Part shown: in pieces, positions 17,050 through 25,307 of the stretch
Position numbering within the stretch: the first letter of the stretch is position 1
Layout of the letters: each line of letters opens with the position of its first letter
Source: Verrucomicrobiaceae bacterium UBA1938
GTDB taxonomy: Bacteria > Verrucomicrobiota > Verrucomicrobiia > Verrucomicrobiales > Verrucomicrobiaceae
NCBI GenBank assembly: GCA_002336895.1
Contig: DDFC01000011.1
Coordinates: forward strand, 1-64,000
Reading direction: 5' to 3'
Length of the DNA: 64,000 nucleotides
Position numbers and translations under genes: made by a program
The notes under the pieces: model-generated
Databases searched by the model: none
Told to the model about the DNA's origin: nothing
The model's input: the letters and a program-made list of their open reading frames with translations, nothing else

Positions 17050-17448
17050 ATGAAACTCCTCCACCTTCTCCTTCTTGCCCTCATGGCCGCGCTGCCCGCC
17101 TGCACCCCCACGGACAACACCTTTGGCAGCTATGGTCCGGTGGCCGGCAGATACACGCCGATCGTGCCTGCGTATTATGATGCCTCCGCCTGCCAGCCAG
17201 AGTTTGTGGGGCCTGCAGGCGAGTACTGCCGCCTGCCTGCTCAGCGCGGTGCCTTCCACTACCTGCTGCATGATCCCGCCAAGCCGCTGCGCCAGCCGCT
17301 GAAGGCCCGGACGTGGAAGTACACCAATCTCATGCCCACCCAGTGGGGCAGCCCCATCTTTGTGACCACCTGCAAAACAGCCCCCGTCCGTGCGCAGAGC
17401 CCCGCCGTGGCCACCACGCAGGCTCCGGCTGCTGCGACGGCACGCTGA
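17050..17448 (+). CDS. Small putative lipoprotein, unknown function
   Basis: A 132-residue protein with a lipoprotein-type signal (MKLLHLLLLALMAALPAC, lipobox LPAC, Cys18). The mature part is Pro/Tyr/Ala-rich with four further cysteines and an Ala/Thr-rich tail. I recognise no family. It is convergent with the class A PBP gene, whose stop lies 30 bp away. Probably anchored in the outer or inner membrane facing the periplasm. Confidence 0.65.
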   Translation: MKLLHLLLLALMAALPACTPTDNTFGSYGPVAGRYTPIVPAYYDASACQPEFVGPAGEYCRLPAQRGAFHYLLHDPAKPLRQPLKARTWKYTNLMPTQWGSPIFVTTCKTAPVRAQSPAVATTQAPAAATAR

Positions 17449-17478
17449 GGACGGCAAGGCCCCGGAAGCCCACTCTCT

Positions 17479-19563
17479 CTACTCCTCATTCGCCGCTCGG
17501 GGCACGGGGACGGCGCGCGGCACAGCGCCGACGCTTTGGTAGGGATCGTTGCCGATGACGGCTCCGGAGACGGGATGCACGGGCAGGGCCTCCGGCTGGC
17601 CACGCACGTGGCCCACGGGGATGGCGCGCGGTGCGGTGACGAGGAGCTGGGAGAGCCCGGGCTTCACATCCCAGCCGTGAGGCTTGCCCTCCGTCACCAT
17701 GGCAAAGACGGCCGCCCACAGCGGCAGCGCCACTTTGGCAGCGGTGGCCTTGGGGCTGATGGGCGCGTCTTTGTCATGCCCCACCCACACGAGGCAGGTC
17801 AAGCTGCGGTCCATGCCGGCAAACCACGCGTCCGTGCGGTCATAGGTGATGCCGCCGTAGCCTGCGATGCTCTTGTCCGCCAGCCCATGCTGCACCAGCG
17901 GAGCGCGGTACTCAGGCCGTGCCATGCCTGCGATGAGCGTCTCCCGCACATGGGCCATGGCAGAGGGGGCAAAGATCTCCGCGCTGCGCACGGAGGGAGA
18001 CAGCAGCACATGCGGTGCGGTGCAGAGGCGGCCGTCATTGGCCACGGCGGTGAAGGCGCGCGCCAGCTCGATGAGGCGCACGGGGCTCTGCCCCAGGGTA
18101 AAGGCGGCTTCCGTACGCATCGGTGTGGTGAAGGAGCAGCGGCCCAGCTCAGACCTCACGGCGTCCAGCCCCACCAGGTAGCACAGGCGCACGGTGGCGG
18201 CGGTGCGCCCCTCCAGCAGCGCCTGCATGGGCGTGATGGTGCCACCGGTGTAGGCCACGGGCTCTCCATCCGCGCCCCACTCCCCTAGCGTACCAGCCAG
18301 CCCGCCGATCATTGCCTGCCTGTTGTCCAGCGGCCCGTCGATCTGCGGGGCATCGGTGGCCTCCGGCATGGCGGTGAGCGCGGCGGCATACACCAGCGGG
18401 AGAAAGGCGGTGCCGGGAGGGCGTGTGCCTTCCATGGCGCGGTTGAATGGACTGGTGGTGAAGTCCCTGCCGCCCTGCATGGCCAGGATGGCGCCGGAGC
18501 GGTTGTCCAGCACGATGACGGCGCCCTGCAGCTCTCCGGTGCTTTTGTCCTTCTCTTTTCCGTCCACGCTTTCCAGGTGCTGGCGCATCAGGGCATCGAG
18601 CCGCCGCTGCCAGTCCAGGCGCAGAGTCATGCGCATCTCCGGCGGAGTGCCGGGCTTCATGCCCAGGCGCTGAAACTCCGAGCGCGCCGCCGCCAGCATG
18701 TAGCCGGTGCGCACACGGGTCTTGTCATGCCGCACCACGAGGGGCTGGGCTTTGGCGGCTGCGGCCTCCTCCTTGCCCAGCCTGCCGGTGTCCACCATGC
18801 GCTGCAGCGAGAGATCGCGCTTTTGCCGCGCCAGCGCGGGCTGGGTGATCGGCGAATAAGCCACGGGAGCCTTGATGATGCCCGCGAGTGTGGCGGACTC
18901 CGGCAGCGTGAGTTCGCGCACGTCTTTGCCAAAGTAGCAGCGCGCCGCCGCGCCCACACCGCTGCACCCGGTGCCGAGGTAGATGCGGTTCAGGTAGTGC
19001 GTTAGGATCTGCTCCTTGCTGCACTTGTGCTCGATGCGCATGGCCAGAAAGATCTCGGTGATCTTGCGCTCGTAGCTGCGGCCCTGCAGGCCGAAGGCAT
19101 TGCGTGCGAGCTGCTGCGTGATGGTGCTGCCGCCCTGGCGGATGCCGCGGGAGGTGAAGTTTGCCACGGCAGCACGCGTCAGCCCGATCACATCAAATCC
19201 GGGATGCGAAAAGAAGCGCGCATCCTCCGTGGCCAGCACCGCATCCACCAGCGTGATGGGCACCTCCTTCAGTGTCACCAGCTCCCGCTCGATCTCGCTG
19301 GCGCTGCCCACGGGCTCTCCGCGTGCGTCCACGATGAGGGTCTCGTTCTGGCCCCGGGTGAGAGCGGCCATGTCATAGCGCGCCGCCACGGCCGAGTAGT
19401 GCCACCACACCGCCGCCAGCGCCAGCACGCCCAGCCCTGCGGGCACCAGGCACACACCACCCAGGATGCGCAGCCAGCGCGGCACACGCCGCCAGCTGCC
19501 ACGCAAGCCGGAGAGGAGGCTCAGAGGAAGACGCAGGAGTGAGTGCAGACGTGGGGAAATCAA
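17479..19563 (-). CDS. Class A penicillin-binding protein with intact GT51 but degenerate transpeptidase domain
   Basis: About 694 residues: an N-terminal membrane segment, a GT51 transglycosylase domain with intact motifs (EDARFFSHPGFD, RQGGSTITQQLARN, KITEIFLAMRIE) and a penicillin-binding fold. All three transpeptidase motifs have lost catalytic residues: SxxK reads TAFL (18400-18411), SxN reads TAA (18196-18204) and KTG reads KSI (17866-17874), although surrounding positions (PPG, DAWFAG, VWVGHD) are kept. It should polymerise glycan but not cross-link. It follows the class B PBP gene by about 70 bp on the same strand. No ATG precedes the membrane segment; a TTG at 19561-19563 or a nearby GTG is the probable start, so this end is uncertain. 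Confidence 0.88.
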   Translation of the reverse strand: MISPRLHSLLRLPLSLLSGLRGSWRRVPRWLRILGGVCLVPAGLGVLALAAVWWHYSAVAARYDMAALTRGQNETLIVDARGEPVGSASEIERELVTLKEVPITLVDAVLATEDARFFSHPGFDVIGLTRAAVANFTSRGIRQGGSTITQQLARNAFGLQGRSYERKITEIFLAMRIEHKCSKEQILTHYLNRIYLGTGCSGVGAAARCYFGKDVRELTLPESATLAGIIKAPVAYSPITQPALARQKRDLSLQRMVDTGRLGKEEAAAAKAQPLVVRHDKTRVRTGYMLAAARSEFQRLGMKPGTPPEMRMTLRLDWQRRLDALMRQHLESVDGKEKDKSTGELQGAVIVLDNRSGAILAMQGGRDFTTSPFNRAMEGTRPPGTAFLPLVYAAALTAMPEATDAPQIDGPLDNRQAMIGGLAGTLGEWGADGEPVAYTGGTITPMQALLEGRTAATVRLCYLVGLDAVRSELGRCSFTTPMRTEAAFTLGQSPVRLIELARAFTAVANDGRLCTAPHVLLSPSVRSAEIFAPSAMAHVRETLIAGMARPEYRAPLVQHGLADKSIAGYGGITYDRTDAWFAGMDRSLTCLVWVGHDKDAPISPKATAAKVALPLWAAVFAMVTEGKPHGWDVKPGLSQLLVTAPRAIPVGHVRGQPEALPVHPVSGAVIGNDPYQSVGAVPRAVPVPRAANEE

Positions 19564-19630
19564 AGGCTGTAGGTGGTGGCAGGATGAGACAGCAGGCAGC
19601 GGCAGGCGTTTTGAAGAAAAACCGGCTTTG

Positions 19631-21748
19631 TCAGGGTCGGAAGAGCCGCTGGAAGAAGTCAGTGACCGGATTTCCCTGATACTGCGGCGGCGGTCTGCGG
19701 CCATAGCCAGAGCCGGGTGGCGGCCTGCCGTAGTAGCCGTAGGGCGGCCCGTCATTGGGGTAGTAGCCGGGGGGGGGCGAGCGGCCATCCATGCCATAAT
19801 AGCCTGCCTCTGCCGAAAGCGTGAGGGGATCGTTTTCCTCGTCCACGCGCACGGGCTCGTAGGCCACCTCGTGCGCAGAGGGCTTGGACTCGATCTCCCG
19901 CAGCACTTTGGCGATGACGGGCGCCGCCGTGCCGCCACCGGAGAGGCCGCCCTCGCCTGCATTTCCCTCCAGCATGACGGCAAAGGCCAGCGGCGGGCTG
20001 GTCTCCACGTAGCCTGCAAACCACACCACATTCGCCTTGGCCCCGCGCAGCACCCACTGGGCGGTGCCGGTCTTGCCGTGCACGGGTATTTTCTTGAGCC
20101 GAGCGGCGCGGCCGGTGCCGTTGGCATGGTTCACCACGCCGTACATCGCGTGGCGGATCATGTCCAGATCCCCCTGCCCCACGGGCAGCAGCGCCTCGCG
20201 GCATGGGGCCGCCACATCTCCCACCTGACCGCGCTGGGACTGCGTCTGCATGACGAGGCGCGGTCGCGGCCTGCAGGCCCCGTTTGCCAGCGTGGCCATG
20301 GCCATGGCGACCTGCAGCGGCGAGGCCTCGGTGACGCCCTGCCCGATGGAAAGATTGGCCAGGTCCCCATTGGCCACAGCGCGTGGCGGCAGGGAGCCTG
20401 CGGCCGTCTTGATGGGCAGCACGGGGGCGGCTCCGTACCCAAACTCCCGCGCCATGTAGAGGATGGGCGCATCCCGCGTCATCATGGCGGACTGGTAGAA
20501 GTAGGTGTTGCAGCTGCGGATGATGGCGGAGCGTGCATTGAACCAGCCGTAGTCATCCTTGGACCAGTTGTCGAACTCCCGGCCATCAATCATGAGCGTG
20601 GGCCCGCACTCAAACTCCTGCATGGCGGGCACCGTGCCTGCACGCAGCCCGGCCAGCACGACCATGGGCTTGAAGACGGAGCCGGGCGGGTAGGTGCCGA
20701 GCACGGCGCGGTCAAACAAAGGCCCGTTGATGTCCTGCGTGAGCGCATTGAAATCCGCCTCCGAGATGCCGCCTGCAAAGGCATTAGGATCATAACGCGG
20801 CAGGCTGGCCATGGCGCGTATGTCTCCGGTGTAGCCGTCCACCACCACCATGGCGCAGCGGCGGCCGGCCTGCGCCAGCGCCGACTCCACGATGCGCTGG
20901 GTGTCGAGGCTCAGCGTGGTGACCACATCCCGCCCGGCCACCGGCGGGGTGAAGACCTGCTCATAGGCCACGTGGCCATCATTGCCCACCATGAGGCAGA
21001 GCGTGCCGTCGGTGCCGGTGAGCTGCTTGTTGTACGCGGCTTCCAGTCCGGTGGCACCGCGCGTACGCTGCCACAGCGGCTCATTGCGCAGCACCTGTCC
21101 GCCCGGGGCGGCTCCGTCTGCGGAGACGTAGCCCAGCAGATGCGCGGCCATGCTGCCCTGCGGGTAGTGGCGCACATACTCCGTGCGCACCACCACGTGC
21201 GGGTGCTTCTGCGCATCCATGGTCAGCTCCTTCGTGAGGGCATCGCTCACGGGCACAGGGAGCTCGCGGCGGTTTTCATAGTGGCGCTGCAGGGCATCGG
21301 CATCCGGCATGTGCAGCATGGGCAGGTCGGCGCGCATGGCCTCGATCTCCTGCTGCAGCCAGGCAGTGTAGACCTCCAGCGTGGTGTGCTGCGCGGCGGG
21401 CACGGTGAGCTGCACACGCCGCACGAGGGAGTTCTGCGCCAGCGGCCTGCCAGCGCGGTCCAGGATCTGCCCGCGTGGTGCGGGGATGGCAAAGTAAAAG
21501 GGCCGCACATCCGCACGCGATCCGCTGCCAGGTGTGAAGCTGGGTGGCGCAGGTGGCTCCGGCGCTTTCTCCGGCGCAGGTGCCTCTGCAGGCCTGGCTG
21601 CGGGTGCCTCGGGCAGTTGCGGGGCCCTGGGCTGGGTGCTCTCAGCTGCACTGAGCTGCGCGCCGATCAGCAGCGCCATGAGCACAGGGGACACCACGGC
21701 AGCAGCAGACAAACCTTTCCGGCGGTTGGAGAGCACAGCAGCGACCAT
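19631..21748 (-). CDS. Class B penicillin-binding protein (PBP2-like peptidoglycan transpeptidase)
   Basis: A 705-residue class B PBP. It has one N-terminal membrane segment, a Pro/Ala linker, a dimerisation/pedestal domain starting APRGQILDRAGRPLAQNS, and a transpeptidase domain with all motifs intact: PPGSVFKPM (SxxK), RSCNTYF (SxN) and HGKTGTAQW (KTG). The C-terminal 70 residues are a Pro/Gly/Tyr-rich tail, which is unusual. It cross-links peptidoglycan and resembles the elongation-type PBP2. It lies directly upstream of a GT51 protein whose transpeptidase is dead, so the two could work as a polymerase and cross-linker pair. Confidence 0.93.
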   Translation of the reverse strand: MVAAVLSNRRKGLSAAAVVSPVLMALLIGAQLSAAESTQPRAPQLPEAPAARPAEAPAPEKAPEPPAPPSFTPGSGSRADVRPFYFAIPAPRGQILDRAGRPLAQNSLVRRVQLTVPAAQHTTLEVYTAWLQQEIEAMRADLPMLHMPDADALQRHYENRRELPVPVSDALTKELTMDAQKHPHVVVRTEYVRHYPQGSMAAHLLGYVSADGAAPGGQVLRNEPLWQRTRGATGLEAAYNKQLTGTDGTLCLMVGNDGHVAYEQVFTPPVAGRDVVTTLSLDTQRIVESALAQAGRRCAMVVVDGYTGDIRAMASLPRYDPNAFAGGISEADFNALTQDINGPLFDRAVLGTYPPGSVFKPMVVLAGLRAGTVPAMQEFECGPTLMIDGREFDNWSKDDYGWFNARSAIIRSCNTYFYQSAMMTRDAPILYMAREFGYGAAPVLPIKTAAGSLPPRAVANGDLANLSIGQGVTEASPLQVAMAMATLANGACRPRPRLVMQTQSQRGQVGDVAAPCREALLPVGQGDLDMIRHAMYGVVNHANGTGRAARLKKIPVHGKTGTAQWVLRGAKANVVWFAGYVETSPPLAFAVMLEGNAGEGGLSGGGTAAPVIAKVLREIESKPSAHEVAYEPVRVDEENDPLTLSAEAGYYGMDGRSPPPGYYPNDGPPYGYYGRPPPGSGYGRRPPPQYQGNPVTDFFQRLFRP

Positions 21749-21903
21749 CCTTTACAGATAGCCACACTCCCGCCGCATCTCAAGCCCGGCCACATAGACA
21801 AACGCCGCACGCCATGGCGCTACAAACCCCCGCCCTCATTTCCCGAAATAGGCTGGAAAAGGCGGGCATCCCAGCGCTAAATCAGCCCCAAGGCCCAAGG
21901 AGC

Positions 21904-22049
21904 GCGGAATTCATTCCGCAGCTCTCCGCTGCAAGCTGTGCTCTTATTCCACCCAGGACATGCGCAAGCCGAAGCGTTCGTGTTTGCGCCGCTGATCCGG
22001 CAAACTCCGCACGCTGTGCCTATGCGACCGGCTGCGGACTAAAGTCCGC
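21904..22049. repeat. Two REP-like short hairpins in the gap after the PBP2 gene start
   Basis: GCGGAAT-TC-ATTCCGC (21904-21919) and GCGGACT-AA-AGTCCGC (22034-22049) are perfect 7-bp stems with 2-nt loops and the same consensus GCGGAnT-nn-AnTCCGC. They lie in a 397-bp non-coding stretch (21749-22145) that otherwise shows no gene. The form fits REP sequences moved by RAYT-type transposases, but no such gene is in the window. Confidence 0.55.
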
Positions 22050-22145
22050 GCTCCCGAGCGCCTGGGCACGCGGTGCGACAAGGAATTTTCACCGTGCCTT
22101 GAGGGCCGCCGTCCGCGCAGGAAGCTGCAGGCAGGAGTACCTGCA

Positions 22146-23024
22146 TCACTTCCCGAAATACCCCTTTACCTTGACCTTGCGGCCGTAGATGCCGCCGCCT
22201 CCGGCGACGTAGAGGATGTCGTGGTCTTTGCCGGCGAACTCGACGCTGACGACCTTGCCTGCGGGGTCCGGCTTGGCGATGATGCCGGAGAGGCGGCCTG
22301 CGGTGTCAAAGATCTGCACGCCCAGCTCGGTGGTGACAAAGACGCGCCCCGCGGACTCGGTTGTGGCACCATCGCCAGCGGCGCTCTCCTTGCCCACAGG
22401 CAGCCACATGGTGGAGTAGGGCTCCGCGCCGGAGAGGGTGCCGTCGTCCTCGATGCGCCAGGCCCACACGTGCTTGCCGCCGTACTCGGAGGCGTAGAGC
22501 GTGCGCTCGTCGGTGGAGATGGTGATGCCATTCGGCTTCACCACATGGCCCTCATCGGCGATGATGTGCTTCTTGTCTTTGGTGATGAGATGGATGCGCT
22601 GCGTGGGAGTCTCGGTGAAGTAGAGGTGCCCCGCCTTGCTGACTACCAGATCATTGCATTTCACACCCGTGAGCAGCACCTCCACCTCCCCCTTCATGGT
22701 GATGGCGATGATGCGCTGCTCTTTATTGTGACAGGCGTAGAAGCGACCGTCCGGCCCGATCTGCAGGCCGCTGATGCCGGGGAGGTTGTCGAGAAAGAGG
22801 TCGGTCTTGCCGGTGGTGGCGTCCAGCTTGTAGATGCCCTTGCCGCCCTTCACATCGGTGAAGAAGAGATTGCCCGCAGCATCGCAGCACAGGCCGTCGG
22901 TGAAGACATAGCCGGAGGCCGCCTCGCGCCAGGGCTCGCCCTCGATGAGGTAGTCATGCAGCGAGGTGTCCTGCGCGAAGAGGGAGGAAGAAAGGAGGCA
23001 GAGGGAAAGAAGGGTGCGTTTCAT
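22146..23024 (-). CDS. Secreted SMP-30/gluconolactonase/LRE family protein
   Basis: A 292-residue beta-propeller protein with a signal peptide (MKRTLLSLCLLSSSLFAQ). Family features include GLCCDAAGNLFFTDVKGGKGIYKLD, SGLQIGPDGRFYACHN, DLVVSKAGHLYFTET and KPNGITISTDERTLYASE, the repeating strands of the SMP-30 propeller with metal-ligand Glu/Asn/Asp positions. These enzymes hydrolyse sugar lactones, but many secreted members have unknown substrates. It is downstream of a secreted esterase gene on the same strand, 105 bp apart, with an imperfect inverted repeat in between. Confidence 0.87.
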   Translation of the reverse strand: MKRTLLSLCLLSSSLFAQDTSLHDYLIEGEPWREAASGYVFTDGLCCDAAGNLFFTDVKGGKGIYKLDATTGKTDLFLDNLPGISGLQIGPDGRFYACHNKEQRIIAITMKGEVEVLLTGVKCNDLVVSKAGHLYFTETPTQRIHLITKDKKHIIADEGHVVKPNGITISTDERTLYASEYGGKHVWAWRIEDDGTLSGAEPYSTMWLPVGKESAAGDGATTESAGRVFVTTELGVQIFDTAGRLSGIIAKPDPAGKVVSVEFAGKDHDILYVAGGGGIYGRKVKVKGYFGK

Positions 23025-23042
23025 GCTTTTGAAGTGTTCTTT

Positions 23043-23111
23043 GTTCGCGGTTCTCTGTTCATGGTTTCCAGGCCGTTCTTGACGGGCAACTGTGAACCGA
23101 GAACAGCGAAC
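23043..23111. repeat. Imperfect 18-bp inverted repeat between tandem genes
   Basis: GTTCGCGGTTCTCTGTTC (23043-23060) pairs with GAACCGAGAACAGCGAAC (23094-23111) at 16 of 18 positions, around a 33-bp loop. It lies between the esterase and SMP-30 genes. It has no T-run, so it may be a scattered intergenic repeat or an RNA-processing hairpin rather than a terminator. Confidence 0.45.
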
Positions 23112-23129
23112 CCTGAACCGCTCAGCGCC

Positions 23130-24005
23130 TTACTTCTTCCACAGCCAGCGCATCGTGTCCGGAAAGATCGCGCCGCCGTGCTTGCCGCTGTGGGTGCCTT
23201 CGCCGAAGACAAAGGTGTAGTCGTAGCCTGCAAACTTCAGCGAGGCGGCCATGTCCTGATTGGCCAGGGGCCAGTTGCCGAACTGGTTGTCGAGGTCGTT
23301 CCTGCCATCCTGGAGGAAGACTTTGAGGGGCTTCTTCTCCGTCTTGCGCACGAGGGCGGGATAGACGTAGCCGCCGCGAATGTTGGTGAAGGAGCCGATG
23401 TGGCTGACCACCTTGCGGAAGGCGTCAGGGCGCTCCCACGCCACGGTAAAGGCGCAGATGCCGCCGCTGCTGTTGCCGCAGATGGCGCGCTGGTCGGGGT
23501 CGTTGGTCAGCTTGTAGGTCTTGCTGACTTCGGGCAGGATCTCCTCCAGCAGAAACTTGGCGTACTGATCTCCGAGGGAGTCGTACTCAAAGCTGCGATT
23601 GCTGCGCGGTTTCTCCTTGGGGTTCTTGGTGGGAAACACGCCCGGATTGATGAAGATGCCGATGGTGACGGGCATCTCCCCTTTGGCGATCAGATTGTCA
23701 AACACCACGGGCGCGCGGAACTGGCCGTCTGCCTTCACAAAACCGCCGCCATCGCAAAAGACCATGACGCTGGCTGGCTGCTCGGGCTTGTACTGCGCGG
23801 GCACGTACACCCACCAGTCGCGTGTGGTGCCGGGGAAGATCTTGGACTCCGTCCAGGCAGGCATCTGCGTCACCTTGCCATGCGGCACATCCTCCTTCAC
23901 CTGGGAGTCCGGGCCGAGGACATACTGATCATCCTGCGGAGCCGCAGGCGCGAGCGTGGCGAAAAGGAACGAGACAGCAGCGAGTGGGAGAAACGGGAAC
24001 TTCAT
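23130..24005 (-). CDS. Secreted alpha/beta-hydrolase-fold esterase (enterochelin esterase-like)
   Basis: A 291-residue exported protein (signal MKFPFLPLAAVSFLFATLAPAAP). The esterase D/Fes-type fold shows the strand pattern WWVYVPAQYKPEQPASVMVFCDGGGF, the nucleophile motif ICGNSSGGICAF, the acid in FLQDGRNDL and the His in GTHSGKHGG. Secreted relatives cleave sugar or phenolic esters. The ATG at 24003-24005 was chosen over a much longer open frame because the signal peptide starts there and the upstream frame has no protein-like features. The ATG follows a pyrimidine-rich tract. Confidence 0.87.
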   Translation of the reverse strand: MKFPFLPLAAVSFLFATLAPAAPQDDQYVLGPDSQVKEDVPHGKVTQMPAWTESKIFPGTTRDWWVYVPAQYKPEQPASVMVFCDGGGFVKADGQFRAPVVFDNLIAKGEMPVTIGIFINPGVFPTKNPKEKPRSNRSFEYDSLGDQYAKFLLEEILPEVSKTYKLTNDPDQRAICGNSSGGICAFTVAWERPDAFRKVVSHIGSFTNIRGGYVYPALVRKTEKKPLKVFLQDGRNDLDNQFGNWPLANQDMAASLKFAGYDYTFVFGEGTHSGKHGGAIFPDTMRWLWKK

Positions 24006-24118
24006 GGAGGAAAAGCGAACGAGGGTTGGGAGCGGCATCTTGCAGCGATGAAAGGCGCGTGAAGGCATCGCGCAAGCAAAAGCCGATGCTGCCTGATGTG
24101 CCGCAGCAGAATATGGAG

Positions 24119-24515
24119 TGCGGTCGCGGAGGGAGGCACGACCGCAGCTACCGCTTTCCGAAGACAGGACGGCTGACAAGCACCACAAGACGCCCGCAGG
24201 CAGCAGCTCTCGCGAATGATGCGGCACTCGCTGGCTGGGCAGCCACGCCCACCAAGAGACGCTCGAAAGCGGTGGCTCCGATGCAGGCTTGCGCCTCGCA
24301 TCTGCGCAACCGCACTCCAAATCGCCCTCGTGCTTTCGCAGCAGGATATGGAACCGGAACGAAGTGGAGATAGACAGCCGCAGGCTGCCCGAAGGGCGAG
24401 CGCAGCGCGCCGAAGCGAAGCGGAGACAGACGACTGAAAGGAGCCCGTAGGGTGAGCGCAGCGAATCAATCAATGCGGTCGCGGAGGGAGGAACGACCGC
24501 AGCTACCGCTTTTCG
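24119..24515. repeat. 42-bp near-identical direct repeat in a 576-bp non-coding region
   Basis: The block beginning TGCGGTCGCGGAGGGAGG occurs at 24119-24160 and again at 24474-24515 with two mismatches. Around each copy further words recur (GCAGCA..CTCTCGC, GCAGCAG-ATATGGA, GAGCGCAGCG). The whole 24006-24581 gap looks like stacked, decaying intergenic repeats. It holds no supported gene, only the esterase promoter region. Confidence 0.6.
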
Positions 24516-24581
24516 TGGGCCGAGCAGAGGTGCGAGCATCACGCAGCAATGAGAGGCAGCAACTCTCGCATGGCGGACCCT

Positions 24582-25142
24582 CTAGCTGAAAAATCCTTCC
24601 TGCACAGCGACCCAGCGGCCATCCTTCCAGAAAAAGGAATAAAAGGTGGTGTGCCCACCCATCACAGCTCCGTTTTTGGAACCGCCACCATTTTCAATTT
24701 CCACCCGTATGGGGCTTTTATCCAAAAGGATGTGTTTCTCACTCTCCGGCTTGTCCGGTGTGTCAATGACACAGCGCTCAAGCCGGATCGACAGCCTGCG
24801 GTTTTCCGACTCATGATGCCGGTATTCCTGACGACCAAAGAGGAAGGTATAACCTGGCACAGACGGGACAAAACCCGGCGGCCATTTCACAGGCTCTCCG
24901 GAAAGCTCATGCCCATCGATCAGGATCACCGTTTTGTCGCCTGGGGTGCCATAAAAATCCCGTGCACTCCGGTTGGCATCTCCTTCCAAAATATCCTGGA
25001 TCATGGACGTCAGAATCTCGGCCACCTTGGGATCAACCGAGGGCTTTTTCTTTGAAAACACGAACCCCAGCACCAGAAGCAGGCAGCAGAGCAGCCCCAT
25101 GCTTTTCGAGCGTGTCATGAAAGTGCGAACGACGTTGAGCAT
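24582..25142 (-). CDS. Hypothetical membrane-anchored protein
   Basis: A 186-residue protein I do not recognise. It has a short basic start, one hydrophobic segment (SMGLLCCLLLVLGFVF, about residues 14-30) ending in a KKK stop-transfer cluster, then a soluble domain. The C-terminal part reads as a beta-rich domain ending WKDGRWVAVQEGFF. Base composition is visibly lower in GC than its neighbours. It is divergent from the PSD1 gene at 25308. ATGs at 25142 and 25118 are both possible starts. Confidence 0.6.
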   Translation of the reverse strand: MLNVVRTFMTRSKSMGLLCCLLLVLGFVFSKKKPSVDPKVAEILTSMIQDILEGDANRSARDFYGTPGDKTVILIDGHELSGEPVKWPPGFVPSVPGYTFLFGRQEYRHHESENRRLSIRLERCVIDTPDKPESEKHILLDKSPIRVEIENGGGSKNGAVMGGHTTFYSFFWKDGRWVAVQEGFFS

Positions 25143-25307
25143 GGCCGATTTTACCACGCCACCAAGCCAGCTCAACTCTTGAAGCAGCCAGCCATGCCCC
25201 AGCCAGCCCCGCTCCTCTTTTGTCTTTTCACACTCCTGCCTTCCCATCTCCCCACCCTGCGCGAGAGATTCCACCTCCTTCAAACGTTCGTCACATTCTC
25301 ACACCGA

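Noticed and set aside
19564..20127. A longer N-terminus for the class A PBP (frame open to 20127)
   Set aside because: That part lies inside the intact class B PBP gene and would encode a Pro/Arg-rich stretch without family features. A non-ATG start near 19563 fits the membrane segment.
19466..21880. An 804-codon open frame on the plus strand, opposite both PBP genes
   Set aside because: The minus strand encodes proteins with clear PBP motifs; in high-GC DNA the antisense frame stays open by composition. The plus-strand product is His/Arg/Gly-rich with no domain.
22221..24062. A 613-codon open frame on the plus strand opposite the SMP-30 and esterase genes
   Set aside because: Same reason: both minus-strand genes have signal peptides and family motifs, and the opposite product is low-complexity.
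23130..24542. A 470-residue version of the esterase beginning at 24542
   Set aside because: The signal peptide begins at the ATG 24003-24005; the extension covers the repeat-rich non-coding gap.
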